The notes under the pieces: generated by a model
Seen by the model: only the letters and a program-made list of their open reading frames with translations
Databases searched by the model: none
Told to the model about the DNA's origin: nothing
Position numbers and translations under genes: made by a program
In this document: positions 1 to 13,637 of the stretch, piece after piece
Position numbering within the stretch: the stretch's first letter is position 1
Layout of the letters: every line of letters begins with the position of its first letter
Source of the DNA: Burkholderiaceae bacterium
Lineage (GTDB): Bacteria > Pseudomonadota > Gammaproteobacteria > Burkholderiales > Burkholderiaceae_C
Direction: 5' to 3'
Length of the DNA: 41,039 bases
Assembly: GCA_004322085.1 (NCBI GenBank)
Contig: SCRR01000058.1
Location: 1 to 41,039 of the forward strand

Positions 1-63
1 CGTAGGCTTGCGATAACTCTCAAAGGTTTGGTCTGCGGCCATGGCCAGGGTTTGTTGCTTCAT
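1..63 (-). mobile_element. N-terminus of an IS5-like family transposase, truncated by the window edge
   Basis: Reverse complement of 1-63 reads MKQQTLAMAADQTFESYRKPT, which resembles IS5-group transposase N-termini (MKQ.T.A.AADQ.FE.YRKPTRR). Not in the ORF track because it is partial. Confidence 0.75.
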
Positions 64-214
64 CTGTTCTGAACGTTTCAGCCCCTCAGTGCGTGGACCT
101 TAATCATCGAAGCCTTAGGGGTCCCCGACAGCGTACAACATATCAGTGTTCCATAGCGCAATGTGCCTTCCCTGGCGCATGAAGCATGAACCCCGCAGGG
201 TCCGGCAAGAAACA

Positions 215-305
215 CCGCGGAACCGGCTCTGCCGGGCCGCTGGTGTTGCCCCCTCCAAGGGGGTTGGCGAAGCGACACGAAGTGCGCGCAGCCTGGGGGT
301 GTTTC
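215..305. repeat. Candidate intergenic repeat of a type common in Comamonadaceae
   Basis: Sequence 'ttgccccctccaagggggttggcgaagcgacacgaagtgcgcgcagcctgggggtg' contains a CCCCCTCCAAGGGGG dyad and a GCGAAGCGACACGAAGTGCGCGCAGCCTGGGGG core that I recognise from related genomes. Only one copy was noted in this window. Confidence 0.4.
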
Positions 306-307
306 CA

Positions 308-1417
308 TCACTCCAGCACTACCACATGCCCCTTGAGCGGGTCGATGCGGCCGCCGTGCAGATCGGCAATCAGCGTTTGTGCGGCTTCGAAACCACGGTG
401 CTCGGCCAGTTGCATCCACGGCGCCTGCGCATCGCTCACCCGGCGGATGAAGTCCAGTTGTGCCGCTTTGAAGCGCTGGTTGACCACCGCGTGACCCCAG
501 TCGGCATTGCGTTTGCGGATCTGCACCGGCGCGAAATAGAACTTCGGCTCAGGACCGGGCAAACCCGTGTCGCGCAGGAAGTTCGTGTTCTGCGCCGAGC
601 CGGCAAAGCAGTCGTACACCAGCTGCTCGCCAAAGTGGTGGTGGATTTTGGCGCGCAAGCCTTCGTCGCCCGAAAAGTCGACATAGAGCGTGGGCACGCT
701 CGCGTCGATCGAGGTCAGCTGGTCGTAGCCAACGGTTTCGTCATAGCAGCCCAGGCCTTGGACAAAGCCCTGGTTACCTTGGGAGGTGAGCGCGATCAGC
801 CGGATGCCTTGGGCCCGGTAGTCCTGCAGACAGAAGGCGGTGCCGTACGCGGTCTTGCTGGAAGCGCTGGACAGCACCAGTTGCTTCGCGCCGAAGAACG
901 CGTTGTCCTGCAAGAAGTCGGCCAGCATGAACGAGGTGATGAACAGCGGGCGCACCAGCATCTGGTAGTTCTCGTCATCAACCCGGTAAGCCGGGTCGAC
1001 GCTGCAGCGGGTGTACTGGTTGTAGGCCGAGGTCAGCGTTCGGCGATGCTCGGCGCCGTCATAAAAGCCGCGCGGCGTGACGCGCTCGGGCCGCATGCGC
1101 AAATGGCTGGCAATGGGCCAGTAGCCGTAAAAGCGCTCACCCACTTTTACGCCGTCCACGGTGGACGCCACCACGTCGGCAAAGCCCCAGACCGGCATGT
1201 GTCCAAAATCGGCCTCGTCCGTGGGGAAGAAGTCCCAGTAGTGCATGGCGTCGCCAAAGGCCGCATAGGTGATGTTGTTCGTGGTGAGGGCGACGCGCCG
1301 GATCTGCAGCAGCGCTTCGCCAGGCTGCAGCGGCGCGAGCGCGCTGGTGTTCAAGCGACTGTGATTCAATGCGTTTTTGCGGGTGAGCAGTCGCGTCAGC
1401 TGTGGCGGTGGGTTCAT
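308..1417 (-). CDS. DUF2855 family protein
   Basis: ORF with likely start MNPPPQLTRLL; NNITYAAFGDAMHYWDFFPT and the quinone-reductase-like body are typical of DUF2855. Confidence 0.8.
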   Translation of the reverse strand: MNPPPQLTRLLTRKNALNHSRLNTSALAPLQPGEALLQIRRVALTTNNITYAAFGDAMHYWDFFPTDEADFGHMPVWGFADVVASTVDGVKVGERFYGYWPIASHLRMRPERVTPRGFYDGAEHRRTLTSAYNQYTRCSVDPAYRVDDENYQMLVRPLFITSFMLADFLQDNAFFGAKQLVLSSASSKTAYGTAFCLQDYRAQGIRLIALTSQGNQGFVQGLGCYDETVGYDQLTSIDASVPTLYVDFSGDEGLRAKIHHHFGEQLVYDCFAGSAQNTNFLRDTGLPGPEPKFYFAPVQIRKRNADWGHAVVNQRFKAAQLDFIRRVSDAQAPWMQLAEHRGFEAAQTLIADLHGGRIDPLKGHVVVLE

Positions 1418-1507
1418 GTCTGGCCTCTCATAGGTTGCAAATTTCAGGGTGAATTGAATGTATCGCCGTCGTCTGTGGTGCGGGTTCGGAAAGCTGGGAG
1501 TGTGAGC

Positions 1508-2152
1508 ATGGCCAGCGCCAAACCCGTCGCCCATCCCAGCGCCAAGCCCTTGAAGCGGCCGTCGCAGGCGCGCGCCAAATTCACGGTGCAGGCGATTTAC
1601 GACGCCTTTGTTCGGATTTGGCAACGCGAGGGCTGGAGCGGCATCACCACCCGCGCCGTGGCGCTGGAGACCGGCATCGCCGTCGGCACGCTATACGACT
1701 ATTTTCCGAACAAGGAAGCCCTGTTGTCAGGCTATGTGCGGCACTGCATGGACGTGCTGCTACAGGCCATTGCCCGCGAGGCGATCGAGCCCGTGAGTCT
1801 GCCGTGGCAGCGGCGCATCCACCACCTGGTACGGCTGGCCTGCGGCGTGCAGGCGCCCGAGCTGCCCTGGTTTCACCCCGACATGCTGATGCTGGAGGCC
1901 CGCATTGCCGAGCCCCGGCACCATCGGTGGGTCCACGAAGAGCTGTCGGCGGCATGGATCAAGGTGTTTGCGGCCAGCAATGATCTGCCCCATCGCCCGA
2001 CGGACGACACGGTGGTGGCGCTGCACTTGGCAGTCTGGGGCGCGCGCCGCTACGGCATGCTGCTCGCACTGGATGCGCAGGAAACTAACCGTTGGGCGCA
2101 GGCGATGGAGCGCCTGTGCCGTGCCGCCGTTCAGGTGCCGCCAGGCGATTGA
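1508..2152 (+). CDS. TetR/AcrR family transcriptional regulator
   Basis: HTH region YDAFVRIWQREGWSGITTRAVALETGIAVGTLYDYFPNKEALL; divergent from the DUF2855 gene. Confidence 0.88.
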   Translation: MASAKPVAHPSAKPLKRPSQARAKFTVQAIYDAFVRIWQREGWSGITTRAVALETGIAVGTLYDYFPNKEALLSGYVRHCMDVLLQAIAREAIEPVSLPWQRRIHHLVRLACGVQAPELPWFHPDMLMLEARIAEPRHHRWVHEELSAAWIKVFAASNDLPHRPTDDTVVALHLAVWGARRYGMLLALDAQETNRWAQAMERLCRAAVQVPPGD

Positions 2153-2198
2153 ACCGCCCCGCACTGACCTTCCCCGGTGCGGGTGAAGGTGACTGGCG

Positions 2199-3404
2199 TC
2201 AATCGATCAAGGCCGCGTACACCATGTCCCGAAACAGCGGCCGGTAGTGTTCGCGCTGATTAGGAGCCTGGATCATCATCAGCGCGAACAGGTCTTCGGC
2301 GGGGTCGACGAAGAAGGTCGTGCCCGCAATGCCACCCCAGAAGTACGAACCGACCGAGCCCGGCACCGCCGATAGCCCGGCCGCAGTGCGCACCGCAAAG
2401 CCCAGGCCAAAGCCGTGCCCGGGTGTGAGCAGCGCGGCCGAGCCGCTGTGCGGGTTGACCGGAATGGGGCCCAGGTGGTCGGCCGTCATCCAGTCTACGA
2501 TGCGCGGCCCCAGCAGGCGCACGCCGCCAAGCTCGCCCTTGTTCAGCATGAACTGCAAGAAGCGCGCGTAGTCCATCGCCGTCGAGACCAGGCCACCACC
2601 GCCCGACTCCATCTGCGGCTGTTCCCGCGGGTCGAACAGCACCATCGCCACCCCGCCCTCGGGGTCGCGCGCAAAAGGCTCGGCGATGCGGCTGTGGTGC
2701 TCGGGCGGCACCCAGAAACCGGTCTCCAACATGCCCAGTGGCACAAAGATCTGCTCGTGCAGGAATTCACCGAGCGGCTGGCCACCGATCACTTCCACCA
2801 GCCGGCCGAGCACGTCGGTGGCCCGGCTGTACTCCCAGACGGTGCCGGGCTGCGCCATCAAGGGCAAGGCGGCGAGCGTCCGGGAAAATTCCGCCGTGCT
2901 GCGCTCGCGTGAGCCGATGCGGGCCTGCGCATACTGGCGTTGCACGGCCGACATCCCGAGAAACTCGTAGGTCAGCCCCGCCGTGTGGCGCAGCAGATCC
3001 TGCACCGTGGCGCCGGGCGTCACGGGTTGCAGCTCCAGGCTGCCGTGATGTTCCGCGGCCAGTTGCTGGGCCGTGTATTCCGGCAGGTATTTCGAGACCG
3101 GATCGCTCAGCAGCAGCCGGCCCCGCTCCAGCAGCATCATGACCGCCACCGACACGATGGGCTTGGTCATGGAATAGATGCGAAACAGCGAGTCCCGCGC
3201 CATCGCTACGCCGCCAGCGGGGTCCTGCTGCCCCAGCGCCTCGAACAGCGCCAGCTTGCCGTGGCGTGCGATCAGGGCCACGGCACCGGGCAGGCGCGAG
3301 CGGTCGATCTCCGACTGCAACACCGTCCGCAGACGGTCCAGACGCTGTGCGCTGAACCCGGCGTCGGCCGCCGGGACGATGGAAAACAGGGAAGTCGAAC
3401 TCAT
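2199..3404 (-). CDS. Serine hydrolase, class C beta-lactamase/EstB-like
   Basis: SxxK motif SMTK in FRIYSMTKPIVSVAVMMLLERG; YSRATDVLGRLVEVIGG; C-terminal HGFGLGF. Confidence 0.88.
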   Translation of the reverse strand: MSSTSLFSIVPAADAGFSAQRLDRLRTVLQSEIDRSRLPGAVALIARHGKLALFEALGQQDPAGGVAMARDSLFRIYSMTKPIVSVAVMMLLERGRLLLSDPVSKYLPEYTAQQLAAEHHGSLELQPVTPGATVQDLLRHTAGLTYEFLGMSAVQRQYAQARIGSRERSTAEFSRTLAALPLMAQPGTVWEYSRATDVLGRLVEVIGGQPLGEFLHEQIFVPLGMLETGFWVPPEHHSRIAEPFARDPEGGVAMVLFDPREQPQMESGGGGLVSTAMDYARFLQFMLNKGELGGVRLLGPRIVDWMTADHLGPIPVNPHSGSAALLTPGHGFGLGFAVRTAAGLSAVPGSVGSYFWGGIAGTTFFVDPAEDLFALMMIQAPNQREHYRPLFRDMVYAALID

Positions 3405-3510
3405 GTGTGCCACTCTTTCCAGATGCTCGAAGCAAGCCATTCAATGTTCATAAAACTATAGTATTGATAGCTAAATATGTATATTGGGTATGAACAAAAC
3501 ACACTTTTCT

Positions 3511-5250
3511 CTAAGAATTCTGACGCTCCGCCTCCTGCAGCGTGCGCCACATCACCTTGCCGCTGCCGCTCTTGGGCAGCGCATCGACGAACTGCACGAT
3601 GCGCGGCATCTTGTACACGGCCATGTGTTCGCGGCACCAGTCCATGAGTTCCTGCCCGGTCACCTTGCCTTTGTAGGATTCCCGTAGCACCACCACGGCC
3701 TTGACGGTCTCGCCGCGGTAGCTGTCTTTGGCCGAGATGATGCAGGCTTCCTGGATGCCCGGGTGGCGAAACATCAGCGCCTCGACCTCGGCCGGCCAAA
3801 CCTTGAAACCCGAGGCATTGATCATGCGCTTGAGCCGGTCCGTCAGGAAAAAATAGCCGTCCTCGTCCACCCGCCCCAGATCGCCCGAGCGGAAAAACTT
3901 CTTGCCATCGAACTCGATGAAGGCCTCGGCGGTCGCGTCCGGGCGCTTCCAGTAGCCCGCGAACACCTCGGGGCCACGGATGATGATTTCGCCCTGCTCG
4001 CCCTGCGCCACTTCCTGCAGCGTGTCGGGATCGATCACGCGCGCATCGGTACTCATGAACGGGATGCCCAGGCACTGCTGCTTGGGGTTGTCGGGCGGAT
4101 TGCTGTGCGAGGGCGCGGCGGTCTCGGTCAGCCCGTAGCCCTCCGCATAGCGCAGCCCGAACTGGTCCAGCAGACGCTGCGCGACCGCCTGCGGCATCGC
4201 TGCACCGCCGCCGCCAATGGCGACAAGGCTGGACAGGTCGTAGCGCTCGAAGTTCGGGCTGGCCAGCAGGTCGATCACCATGGTCGGAATGTTGGTCCAG
4301 TGCGTGACGCGCCACGCGGAAATGAGGCGCCCGGCCAAGTCGCGGTCCCAGCGCGGCATCACCACCATGGTGGCCGCCGCGTAGATCGCCGTGTGCATCT
4401 GGCTCACCATGCCGGTGATGTGGAACATCGGCACCACCGCGAGCGTGACGTTTTCGGGCGTGCCATTGCCCCACAGACAGCTCGCAACGGTGTTGTGCAT
4501 GATGCTGGCGTGCGTGTGCATGCAGCCCTTGGGCAAACCGGTGGTACCGCTGGTGTAGGGCAGGATCGCGAGGTCCGCGGGTCCGACCGAATGCACGGGC
4601 GGCTCGCCCGGGGTGGCCAGCGCATCGTCCCAGTCGATGACCTGGCCACCAGCCAGAGTCGGCGGCGCGTGGCGCGTCGTCAGCCACGGCACCCAAGCCG
4701 CGGGCGGCGCGTTCTCACCCTGCACCCGAGCGTCAAAAGCGTCGGTGAAGTGCGTCACGATCAGGTGCGACAGGCGCTCGGATCCCGGCAGTGCATCGCT
4801 CGCTTGCGCCAGCTCGCCGGCCAGATCGGCCGTGGTGATGGCGACCTTGGCGTCCGGGTCGTTGATGTAGTGCTTGAGCTCTTCGGCGCGGTTCATCGGG
4901 TTCACCGGCACCACCACGGCGTTGGCCCGCAGGATCGCGAAATGGGCCATCACGAGCTGCGGGCAATTCTGCATGCACAACATGACCCGATCACCCTTTT
5001 TGACCCCCAGCCCATGCAGGCAGGCCGCCAGGCGCTCCGCCTTCTGTAGCATCTCGGCATAACTGAAGGTGCGGCCAAAGAACACGAGCGCAGCCTTGTC
5101 GGGATAGCGCAGCGCGCTCACCACGAGGTTTTGCCAAAGGGAATTGGACGGTGGCGTGAGCCGGTAAGGCAGGCGCCTGGGCCAGAAGCGGTAATGCGCG
5201 GGTACTTTGGCAGCAGCCTGCTCAGGCTGCAAGGGCGTCACGGTGATCAT
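3511..5250 (-). CDS. AMP-dependent acyl-CoA synthetase/ligase
   Basis: AMP-binding motif YTSGTTGLPKGCMHTH, GYGLTETAAP, FRSGDLGRVDEDGYFFLTDRLKRMINASGFKVWPAEVE, C-terminal PKSGSGKVMWR. Confidence 0.93.
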   Translation of the reverse strand: MITVTPLQPEQAAAKVPAHYRFWPRRLPYRLTPPSNSLWQNLVVSALRYPDKAALVFFGRTFSYAEMLQKAERLAACLHGLGVKKGDRVMLCMQNCPQLVMAHFAILRANAVVVPVNPMNRAEELKHYINDPDAKVAITTADLAGELAQASDALPGSERLSHLIVTHFTDAFDARVQGENAPPAAWVPWLTTRHAPPTLAGGQVIDWDDALATPGEPPVHSVGPADLAILPYTSGTTGLPKGCMHTHASIMHNTVASCLWGNGTPENVTLAVVPMFHITGMVSQMHTAIYAAATMVVMPRWDRDLAGRLISAWRVTHWTNIPTMVIDLLASPNFERYDLSSLVAIGGGGAAMPQAVAQRLLDQFGLRYAEGYGLTETAAPSHSNPPDNPKQQCLGIPFMSTDARVIDPDTLQEVAQGEQGEIIIRGPEVFAGYWKRPDATAEAFIEFDGKKFFRSGDLGRVDEDGYFFLTDRLKRMINASGFKVWPAEVEALMFRHPGIQEACIISAKDSYRGETVKAVVVLRESYKGKVTGQELMDWCREHMAVYKMPRIVQFVDALPKSGSGKVMWRTLQEAERQNS

Positions 5251-5399
5251 ACAAAAGTTTCCTCTCGTCAGGGTCTGGTCAAATGCCACACCGAACAATA
5301 GAGTACCCCCATTTCGCAGCAAGCCTTCCAGTGTCACGCGCGGGACCCGGGTCCCAACCCGGTCGCCGATCGCGCGCCGGCGTAGATAATCAAAGCGCC

Positions 5400-6434
5400 A
5401 TGACACGTTCCACTCCCCAAGCCACGCCAGCACTGCCGCGCCAGCGTTCCCCCGGCGGACTGACCCAGGTGGAGGGCATCGAGGTCGGCCACTTTACCGA
5501 CGCGCGCCGCCCGACCGGTTGCACGGTGATCGTCGCTCGCGCGGGCGCGGTGGCTGGTGTCGACGTGCGCGGCGCGGCACCTGGAACACGCGAGACCGAT
5601 CTGCTGGCGCCCGGCAATCTGGTGGAACAGGTACACGCCATCGTTCTGGCCGGCGGCAGCGCCTGGGGGCTGGACAGCGCATCCGGTGCAATGCGCTGGC
5701 TGGAGGAACAGGGAATTGGTCTCGATGTCGGCTTCGGCCTCGTGCCGATCGTGCCTGCTGCCGTGCTGTTCGACCTGCCGGTGGGCGATGCGCGCATCCG
5801 GCCCGACGCGCAAGCCGGCTACCAGGCTTGCGCGGCCGCCTCGCGCCAACGCCCGGCCGAGGGCAATGTGGGCGCCGGCGCCGGCGCCGTGGTGGGCAAG
5901 GCGTTCGGGTTGCACCGCGCGATGAAGGGCGGCATCGGAACCGCATCGGTCACTCTACAGGGCGTGACGGTGGGCGCGATCATCGCCTGCAATGCGTTGG
6001 GCGACGTGATCGATCCCGCCACGGGCCGCGTGCTCGCCGGTGCACGCACGGCCAACGGGCGCGCACTGCTCAATAGCCGGCGCGCCATTTTGCGCGGCGA
6101 GACGTTGCATCCCGTGCTCGCGGGCACGAATACGACGATCGGCGTGATCGCCACGGACGCCGTGGTCAGCAAGACCCAGGCACAAAAACTGGCACAGCTG
6201 GCGCATGACGGCCTGGCACGCAGCATCAACCCGGTGCACAGCATGTCCGACGGCGACACCCTGTTTGCACTGGGCACGGGTCAGTCCGGCAAGACGCTGG
6301 GCATGCTGGCGCTGGGCACCATGGCGGCCGAGGTCACGGCCAGGGCAGTGCTGCGGGCCGTGCAGGCGGCGCGCTCGCTGGACATCGGTGATCTCCACCT
6401 TCCCTGCGCAGCCGACCTGGCCACGCCGCTTTGA
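5400..6434 (+). CDS. P1 family (DmpA-like/S58) peptidase
   Basis: GLTQVEGIEVGHFTDARRPTGCTVIVA, LVEQVHAIVLAGGSAWGLDSASG, NVGAGAGAVVGKAFG. Confidence 0.88.
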   Translation: MTRSTPQATPALPRQRSPGGLTQVEGIEVGHFTDARRPTGCTVIVARAGAVAGVDVRGAAPGTRETDLLAPGNLVEQVHAIVLAGGSAWGLDSASGAMRWLEEQGIGLDVGFGLVPIVPAAVLFDLPVGDARIRPDAQAGYQACAAASRQRPAEGNVGAGAGAVVGKAFGLHRAMKGGIGTASVTLQGVTVGAIIACNALGDVIDPATGRVLAGARTANGRALLNSRRAILRGETLHPVLAGTNTTIGVIATDAVVSKTQAQKLAQLAHDGLARSINPVHSMSDGDTLFALGTGQSGKTLGMLALGTMAAEVTARAVLRAVQAARSLDIGDLHLPCAADLATPL

Positions 6435-6438
6435 CGCC

Positions 6439-7764
6439 ATGCCCAAACGGCTCAAGCTCCTGCTGCTGTCGATCCACGACCTGTCCATCTCGATCGGGCC
6501 GCTGCTGCTGATCCTGATCGGCGTGCTGGCGGCAGCCTACTGGTGGCTGGACCCGCAGCCCCCCAAGAAAGTGACGCTGGCGACCGGGCCGACCGGGAGC
6601 GCCTATGCCACCTTCGGCACGCGCTACGCCAAGGCACTCGCGGTCAATCACATCCACGTCGTGCTCAAACCCACCGACGGCTCGTCCGACAACCTGCAGC
6701 TGCTGCGCAGCGGCGAGGCCGACGTCGCGTTCGTGCGCGGGGGCAGCGCCGACCCGGTCGCCGACGAGGCGGCTGGTCTGACTTCGCTGGGCAGCCTGTT
6801 CTACGAGCCGCTGTGGATCTTCTACCGCGGCGACGTGGCACGCCGCATCGACCGCAAGAGCGGCGTGCTCGCCTCGCTCACGCAACTCAAGGGACTGCGC
6901 GTCAACGTCGACAAGCCCGGCAGTGGCGTCCCGGCCATCATGGACAAGTTGTTCGCGGCGAATCACCTGGACGCGCGGTCGATGCGGCTCTCGTACTTCG
7001 AGCCGGCCCCTGCCATGCAGGCGCTGCTGGCCGGCACGCTGGACGCCATCGTGCTCGCGTCAGCGCCGCAATCACCGCTGGTGCAAAAGCTGCTGCGCGC
7101 ACCCGGTATCGGGCTTATGGACTTTCCCCAGAGCGACGCTTATTCGAGGCGCTTCGCATTTCTGTCGGCCGTCACGTTGCCGCGCGGCGTGGTGGATCTC
7201 GCGCGCGATACGCCTCCCCATGATGTCGAACTGCTGGCCGCCACCACCTCGCTGCTGTCGCGCGAACAAACCCACCCGGCCCTGCGTCAGCTGTTTGCGC
7301 AAGCCGCCTTGAAACTGCATGGCGGTGCCGGCTGGTTTCACCGGGTGGGCGATTTTCCGAACACCAAAACCAGCGAACTGCCGGTCAGCCCCGAAGGCGA
7401 ACAGGCCATCAACGGCACACCGCCCTTCTATCAGCGCTATCTTCCGTTCTGGGCCAGCAACCTGGTCGAGCGCATGTGGCTGGTGTTTGGCGGTCTGCTG
7501 GTGCTGATGCTGCCGCTCAGTCGCCTGGTGCCGCCGCTCTATCAGTTTCGCGTGCGCCGGCGCGTGTTCCGCTGGTACGCGCGGCTGCGCGATATCGAGG
7601 CCAGGATCGATGCCGAACCCGCCAGGCGCGACGCCATGCTCGAAGACCTCGACCACCTTGACCGGGTGGTCAACCACGTGGCGGTTCCGCTGTCGTACGC
7701 CAACGAGCTGTACGCGCTGCGCAATCACATCGATCTGGTGCGCCAGAAGCTGCTCAAAGCGTGA
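6439..7764 (+). CDS. TAXI family (TRAP-associated) solute-binding protein with an N-terminal membrane anchor and a C-terminal TM/coiled-coil extension
   Basis: VTLATGPTGSAYATFGTRYAKAL, LLRSGEADVAFVRGG, LKGLRVNVDKPGSGVPAIM; C-terminal TM segment WLVFGGLLVLMLPLSRLV. Confidence 0.83.
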   Translation: MPKRLKLLLLSIHDLSISIGPLLLILIGVLAAAYWWLDPQPPKKVTLATGPTGSAYATFGTRYAKALAVNHIHVVLKPTDGSSDNLQLLRSGEADVAFVRGGSADPVADEAAGLTSLGSLFYEPLWIFYRGDVARRIDRKSGVLASLTQLKGLRVNVDKPGSGVPAIMDKLFAANHLDARSMRLSYFEPAPAMQALLAGTLDAIVLASAPQSPLVQKLLRAPGIGLMDFPQSDAYSRRFAFLSAVTLPRGVVDLARDTPPHDVELLAATTSLLSREQTHPALRQLFAQAALKLHGGAGWFHRVGDFPNTKTSELPVSPEGEQAINGTPPFYQRYLPFWASNLVERMWLVFGGLLVLMLPLSRLVPPLYQFRVRRRVFRWYARLRDIEARIDAEPARRDAMLEDLDHLDRVVNHVAVPLSYANELYALRNHIDLVRQKLLKA

Positions 7765-10027
7765 CGTCCACGCTGTTGCGCATGGCCGCCTGTGCCACCG
7801 CATCGAGCGCACTGTCCAGCACCGCCTGATCCGAGAACAGACGCAGGGCGCCGTCCTGCACCAACTGGTCGAGCGAATGCCGCGTCATCGAGTGGGTGCT
7901 GCCGTTGACGCCGGTAAACATGAACAGGTTGCCACGCCCACTGGCCCAGGTCAGCTGCATGCGCGTCCAGCGTCCGTGCACCTGCAGCTCCACCCAGGCG
8001 CCGAGCGGAATGGGACACGCCCCGGTCGAGGCGATCGGTGCTGCCGCAGCATCTTGCGATGCATCGGGCGCACCCGCCAGAGGCTGGGTCGGATCAAGAC
8101 GCGGCCGGGACAGCAGCGAGTCCGTGGCTTCGATAAAGCCCGATTGCTGCGCCTCGGACGGAGCCAGCCACAACCGAGCTTCGTCTCCGTCGCGAAACAT
8201 TGCATCCAGCCTGGCGCGTGTGAGCGCTTTGGCGTCGGGCGCAGCCGAAGCGTTGGCTGCAGGTTTGAGTGCCTGCTGATGCAGCGCCATCAACTGGTTG
8301 AAGAACAGGTCCGCCGCCGCCGCGGGGTACTCGATACGCGCAAGGCCCTCACGCAACTTGCCGAGCAGCGGCGCAATCATGCCCGTCAGCCGCGCCACAT
8401 CCGCCTTTTGCAGACCGGGCTGCGTGCTCCACAGCAGATCGCGTGCGACACCCAGGCAACCCGCGGGATCCGCCGCGCCGGGCGGCTGCGCCAGCCTTGC
8501 CTGTGCCACCACCTGTGCCCAGGGGCCATACAGAAAGGTGACGACTGGCGCTGGCGCCTGCGCGGCTTCGGGCCACGCGCGCATCTCTTTTGCAACGCTT
8601 CGTGCCACTTCGTTTCGCTGCTCCGCCCGGGCCAGAACCTGAGCCGCCCTTTTTTGCTGTTCACGCTCACGCTCTTCCTGGCGATCCCAGACCGGCTCAA
8701 GCGACTTGAGGGCAAGCTCGAATGGCTCGGCGCTGTCCATCGATCCCTGTGACAGGGCGTCAACCGCCTGGCGCAGCGGCCGCAGGAAGGCCTCGAACTC
8801 CGGAGCATCAGCGGCCCGATAGGCCAAACTGCGATGCGTCATCTGCTCGATCAGCCGGCGTGCAGGGTGCTGCTTGTGGCTGAAAAAGCGGGGATCGATC
8901 AGGGCCAGCCGCAACAAGGCGGGTTCGATATCGCGCATCGCCTGGCGCACCGGCGCCAGCAGGCGCGTGTCGCGCGTGATGTTGTCGACCATCAGGGCGA
9001 CCACTTCGAGCCCCAGTGCCTGACCCAGCCCGCGGGCCTGCCGGCGCAACTGCTCGCGCAGTGGCAGCGCGGCCTGTGCTGCCAGCGCCGCAGCCGGTGC
9101 GGGGTCACTCGCCCGTTTTGCCAGACGCTGCATCACCTGGTCCACCTGCTTCATCTCCTGCAGCGCTTCAAATGCAGCCGGCACGGTGTTTGCAAAGGCG
9201 GGCGGTGGTGACTCCTTGCCACCAGATTCAAATTCCCGCGCGAATCGGGCCGCGAACGAGTCTGGCACCGGCTGGGCGTCCAGCTCTCCCGCCAGCAGAC
9301 GGTGCAGTTGGCCCAGCGTCAGCCCGGCCGCATCACGGCCCGCCGCGGCGGGCCGGACGAGGTCAGGCGACGATGTGACGGTATACGCCGCGTGCGTCAC
9401 GCCTCGGGACCGCAATGAATCGCTCAACGACGCATACACCGCGCCCAACTCCCCGCCCAGCGTTGCACCCATGTGCTGCATCCAGTTCAACCAGATCCGC
9501 GGCGGCACGTCGGTCTGCGCCAGCAGCTTGCGCAGCGTGCGAACATACAGTTCCGGGCGTACCGGATTGCGATGGGCCTGAACCGTCCTCAAGCCTTGCG
9601 CCGCGCAAATCAGTGCGTTGAGATCCGTCAGCTGGTGGTCGCTTGCAAGCAGCACCACCTGCAGTGCGCGCGCGACCTCGACACTCTCGTCGACCTGGGT
9701 CTCGTTCATCAGCTCGAGTTCATCGAAGCTCACGGACACCAGCCTGGATTTGACCTGTTGCCCTGACACCTCTTCGGCAAAGGCAGCCTGCAACGCGCCC
9801 GGATACGCGTCACGCAGACGCGCTTCGTGTTTGTCCAGCAGACGCAGCGATTGAGCCGGCGAATCACGCTCATTCGATGGAGCGCTGCGCACCTGTTGCT
9901 GCAGCGCCAGCCGCAGCTTGCCGGTCATCATCTCCATCAGGGATCCACCGGCGTGCGCAGCTTCACGCAGGCAGTTGTCGAACAAGGCCGCGCGGCGGGC
10001 CGCTGGTTGCGCGTCGGGAGTGCTCAT
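7754..10027 (-). CDS. DUF1631 family protein
   Basis: 757-aa ORF; LFDNCLREAAHAGGSLMEMMTGKLRLALQ and PIPLGAWVELQVHGRWTRMQLTWASGRGNLFMFTGVNG. Confidence 0.8.
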   Translation of the reverse strand: MSTPDAQPAARRAALFDNCLREAAHAGGSLMEMMTGKLRLALQQQVRSAPSNERDSPAQSLRLLDKHEARLRDAYPGALQAAFAEEVSGQQVKSRLVSVSFDELELMNETQVDESVEVARALQVVLLASDHQLTDLNALICAAQGLRTVQAHRNPVRPELYVRTLRKLLAQTDVPPRIWLNWMQHMGATLGGELGAVYASLSDSLRSRGVTHAAYTVTSSPDLVRPAAAGRDAAGLTLGQLHRLLAGELDAQPVPDSFAARFAREFESGGKESPPPAFANTVPAAFEALQEMKQVDQVMQRLAKRASDPAPAAALAAQAALPLREQLRRQARGLGQALGLEVVALMVDNITRDTRLLAPVRQAMRDIEPALLRLALIDPRFFSHKQHPARRLIEQMTHRSLAYRAADAPEFEAFLRPLRQAVDALSQGSMDSAEPFELALKSLEPVWDRQEEREREQQKRAAQVLARAEQRNEVARSVAKEMRAWPEAAQAPAPVVTFLYGPWAQVVAQARLAQPPGAADPAGCLGVARDLLWSTQPGLQKADVARLTGMIAPLLGKLREGLARIEYPAAAADLFFNQLMALHQQALKPAANASAAPDAKALTRARLDAMFRDGDEARLWLAPSEAQQSGFIEATDSLLSRPRLDPTQPLAGAPDASQDAAAAPIASTGACPIPLGAWVELQVHGRWTRMQLTWASGRGNLFMFTGVNGSTHSMTRHSLDQLVQDGALRLFSDQAVLDSALDAVAQAAMRNSVDVTL

Positions 10028-10045
10028 GCAGATCTGCCGTCTTGA

Positions 10046-11707
<1,662 letters not shown>

Positions 11708-11927
11708 CGGGTACGTTATCTCTTGTAGGGTGCTGGAAAGCATCAATTATCCCAGCATGCGACAATACGTCCTGTTGCGGCGCTCCAGTTGCCCGCAACG
11801 TCAGCACTTTGCTGGGGCCGGAACCTTCTGTTCAGCGCCCAATCCTGAATCCATCTGCCTTTGACTGGTGCGGTCGTCTGACTTCCGCGACAGGCCGATA
11901 TCCCGGCGCCCTGGACGGCGCACAACT

Positions 11928-13637
<1,710 letters not shown>

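Noticed and set aside
146-2152. 668-aa plus-strand ORF
   Set aside because: Only the last ~214 aa are a real TetR protein; the rest is antisense to the DUF2855 gene and reflects GC-rich third positions.
3455-3475. TATTGAT-containing AT-rich motif also seen near 30497
   Set aside because: The shared core is only ~7 nt; too short to call a repeat family from two sites.
7754-7764. 11-bp convergent overlap between the TAXI and DUF1631 genes
   Set aside because: Short tail-to-tail overlaps are common in compact genomes; no special meaning is supported.
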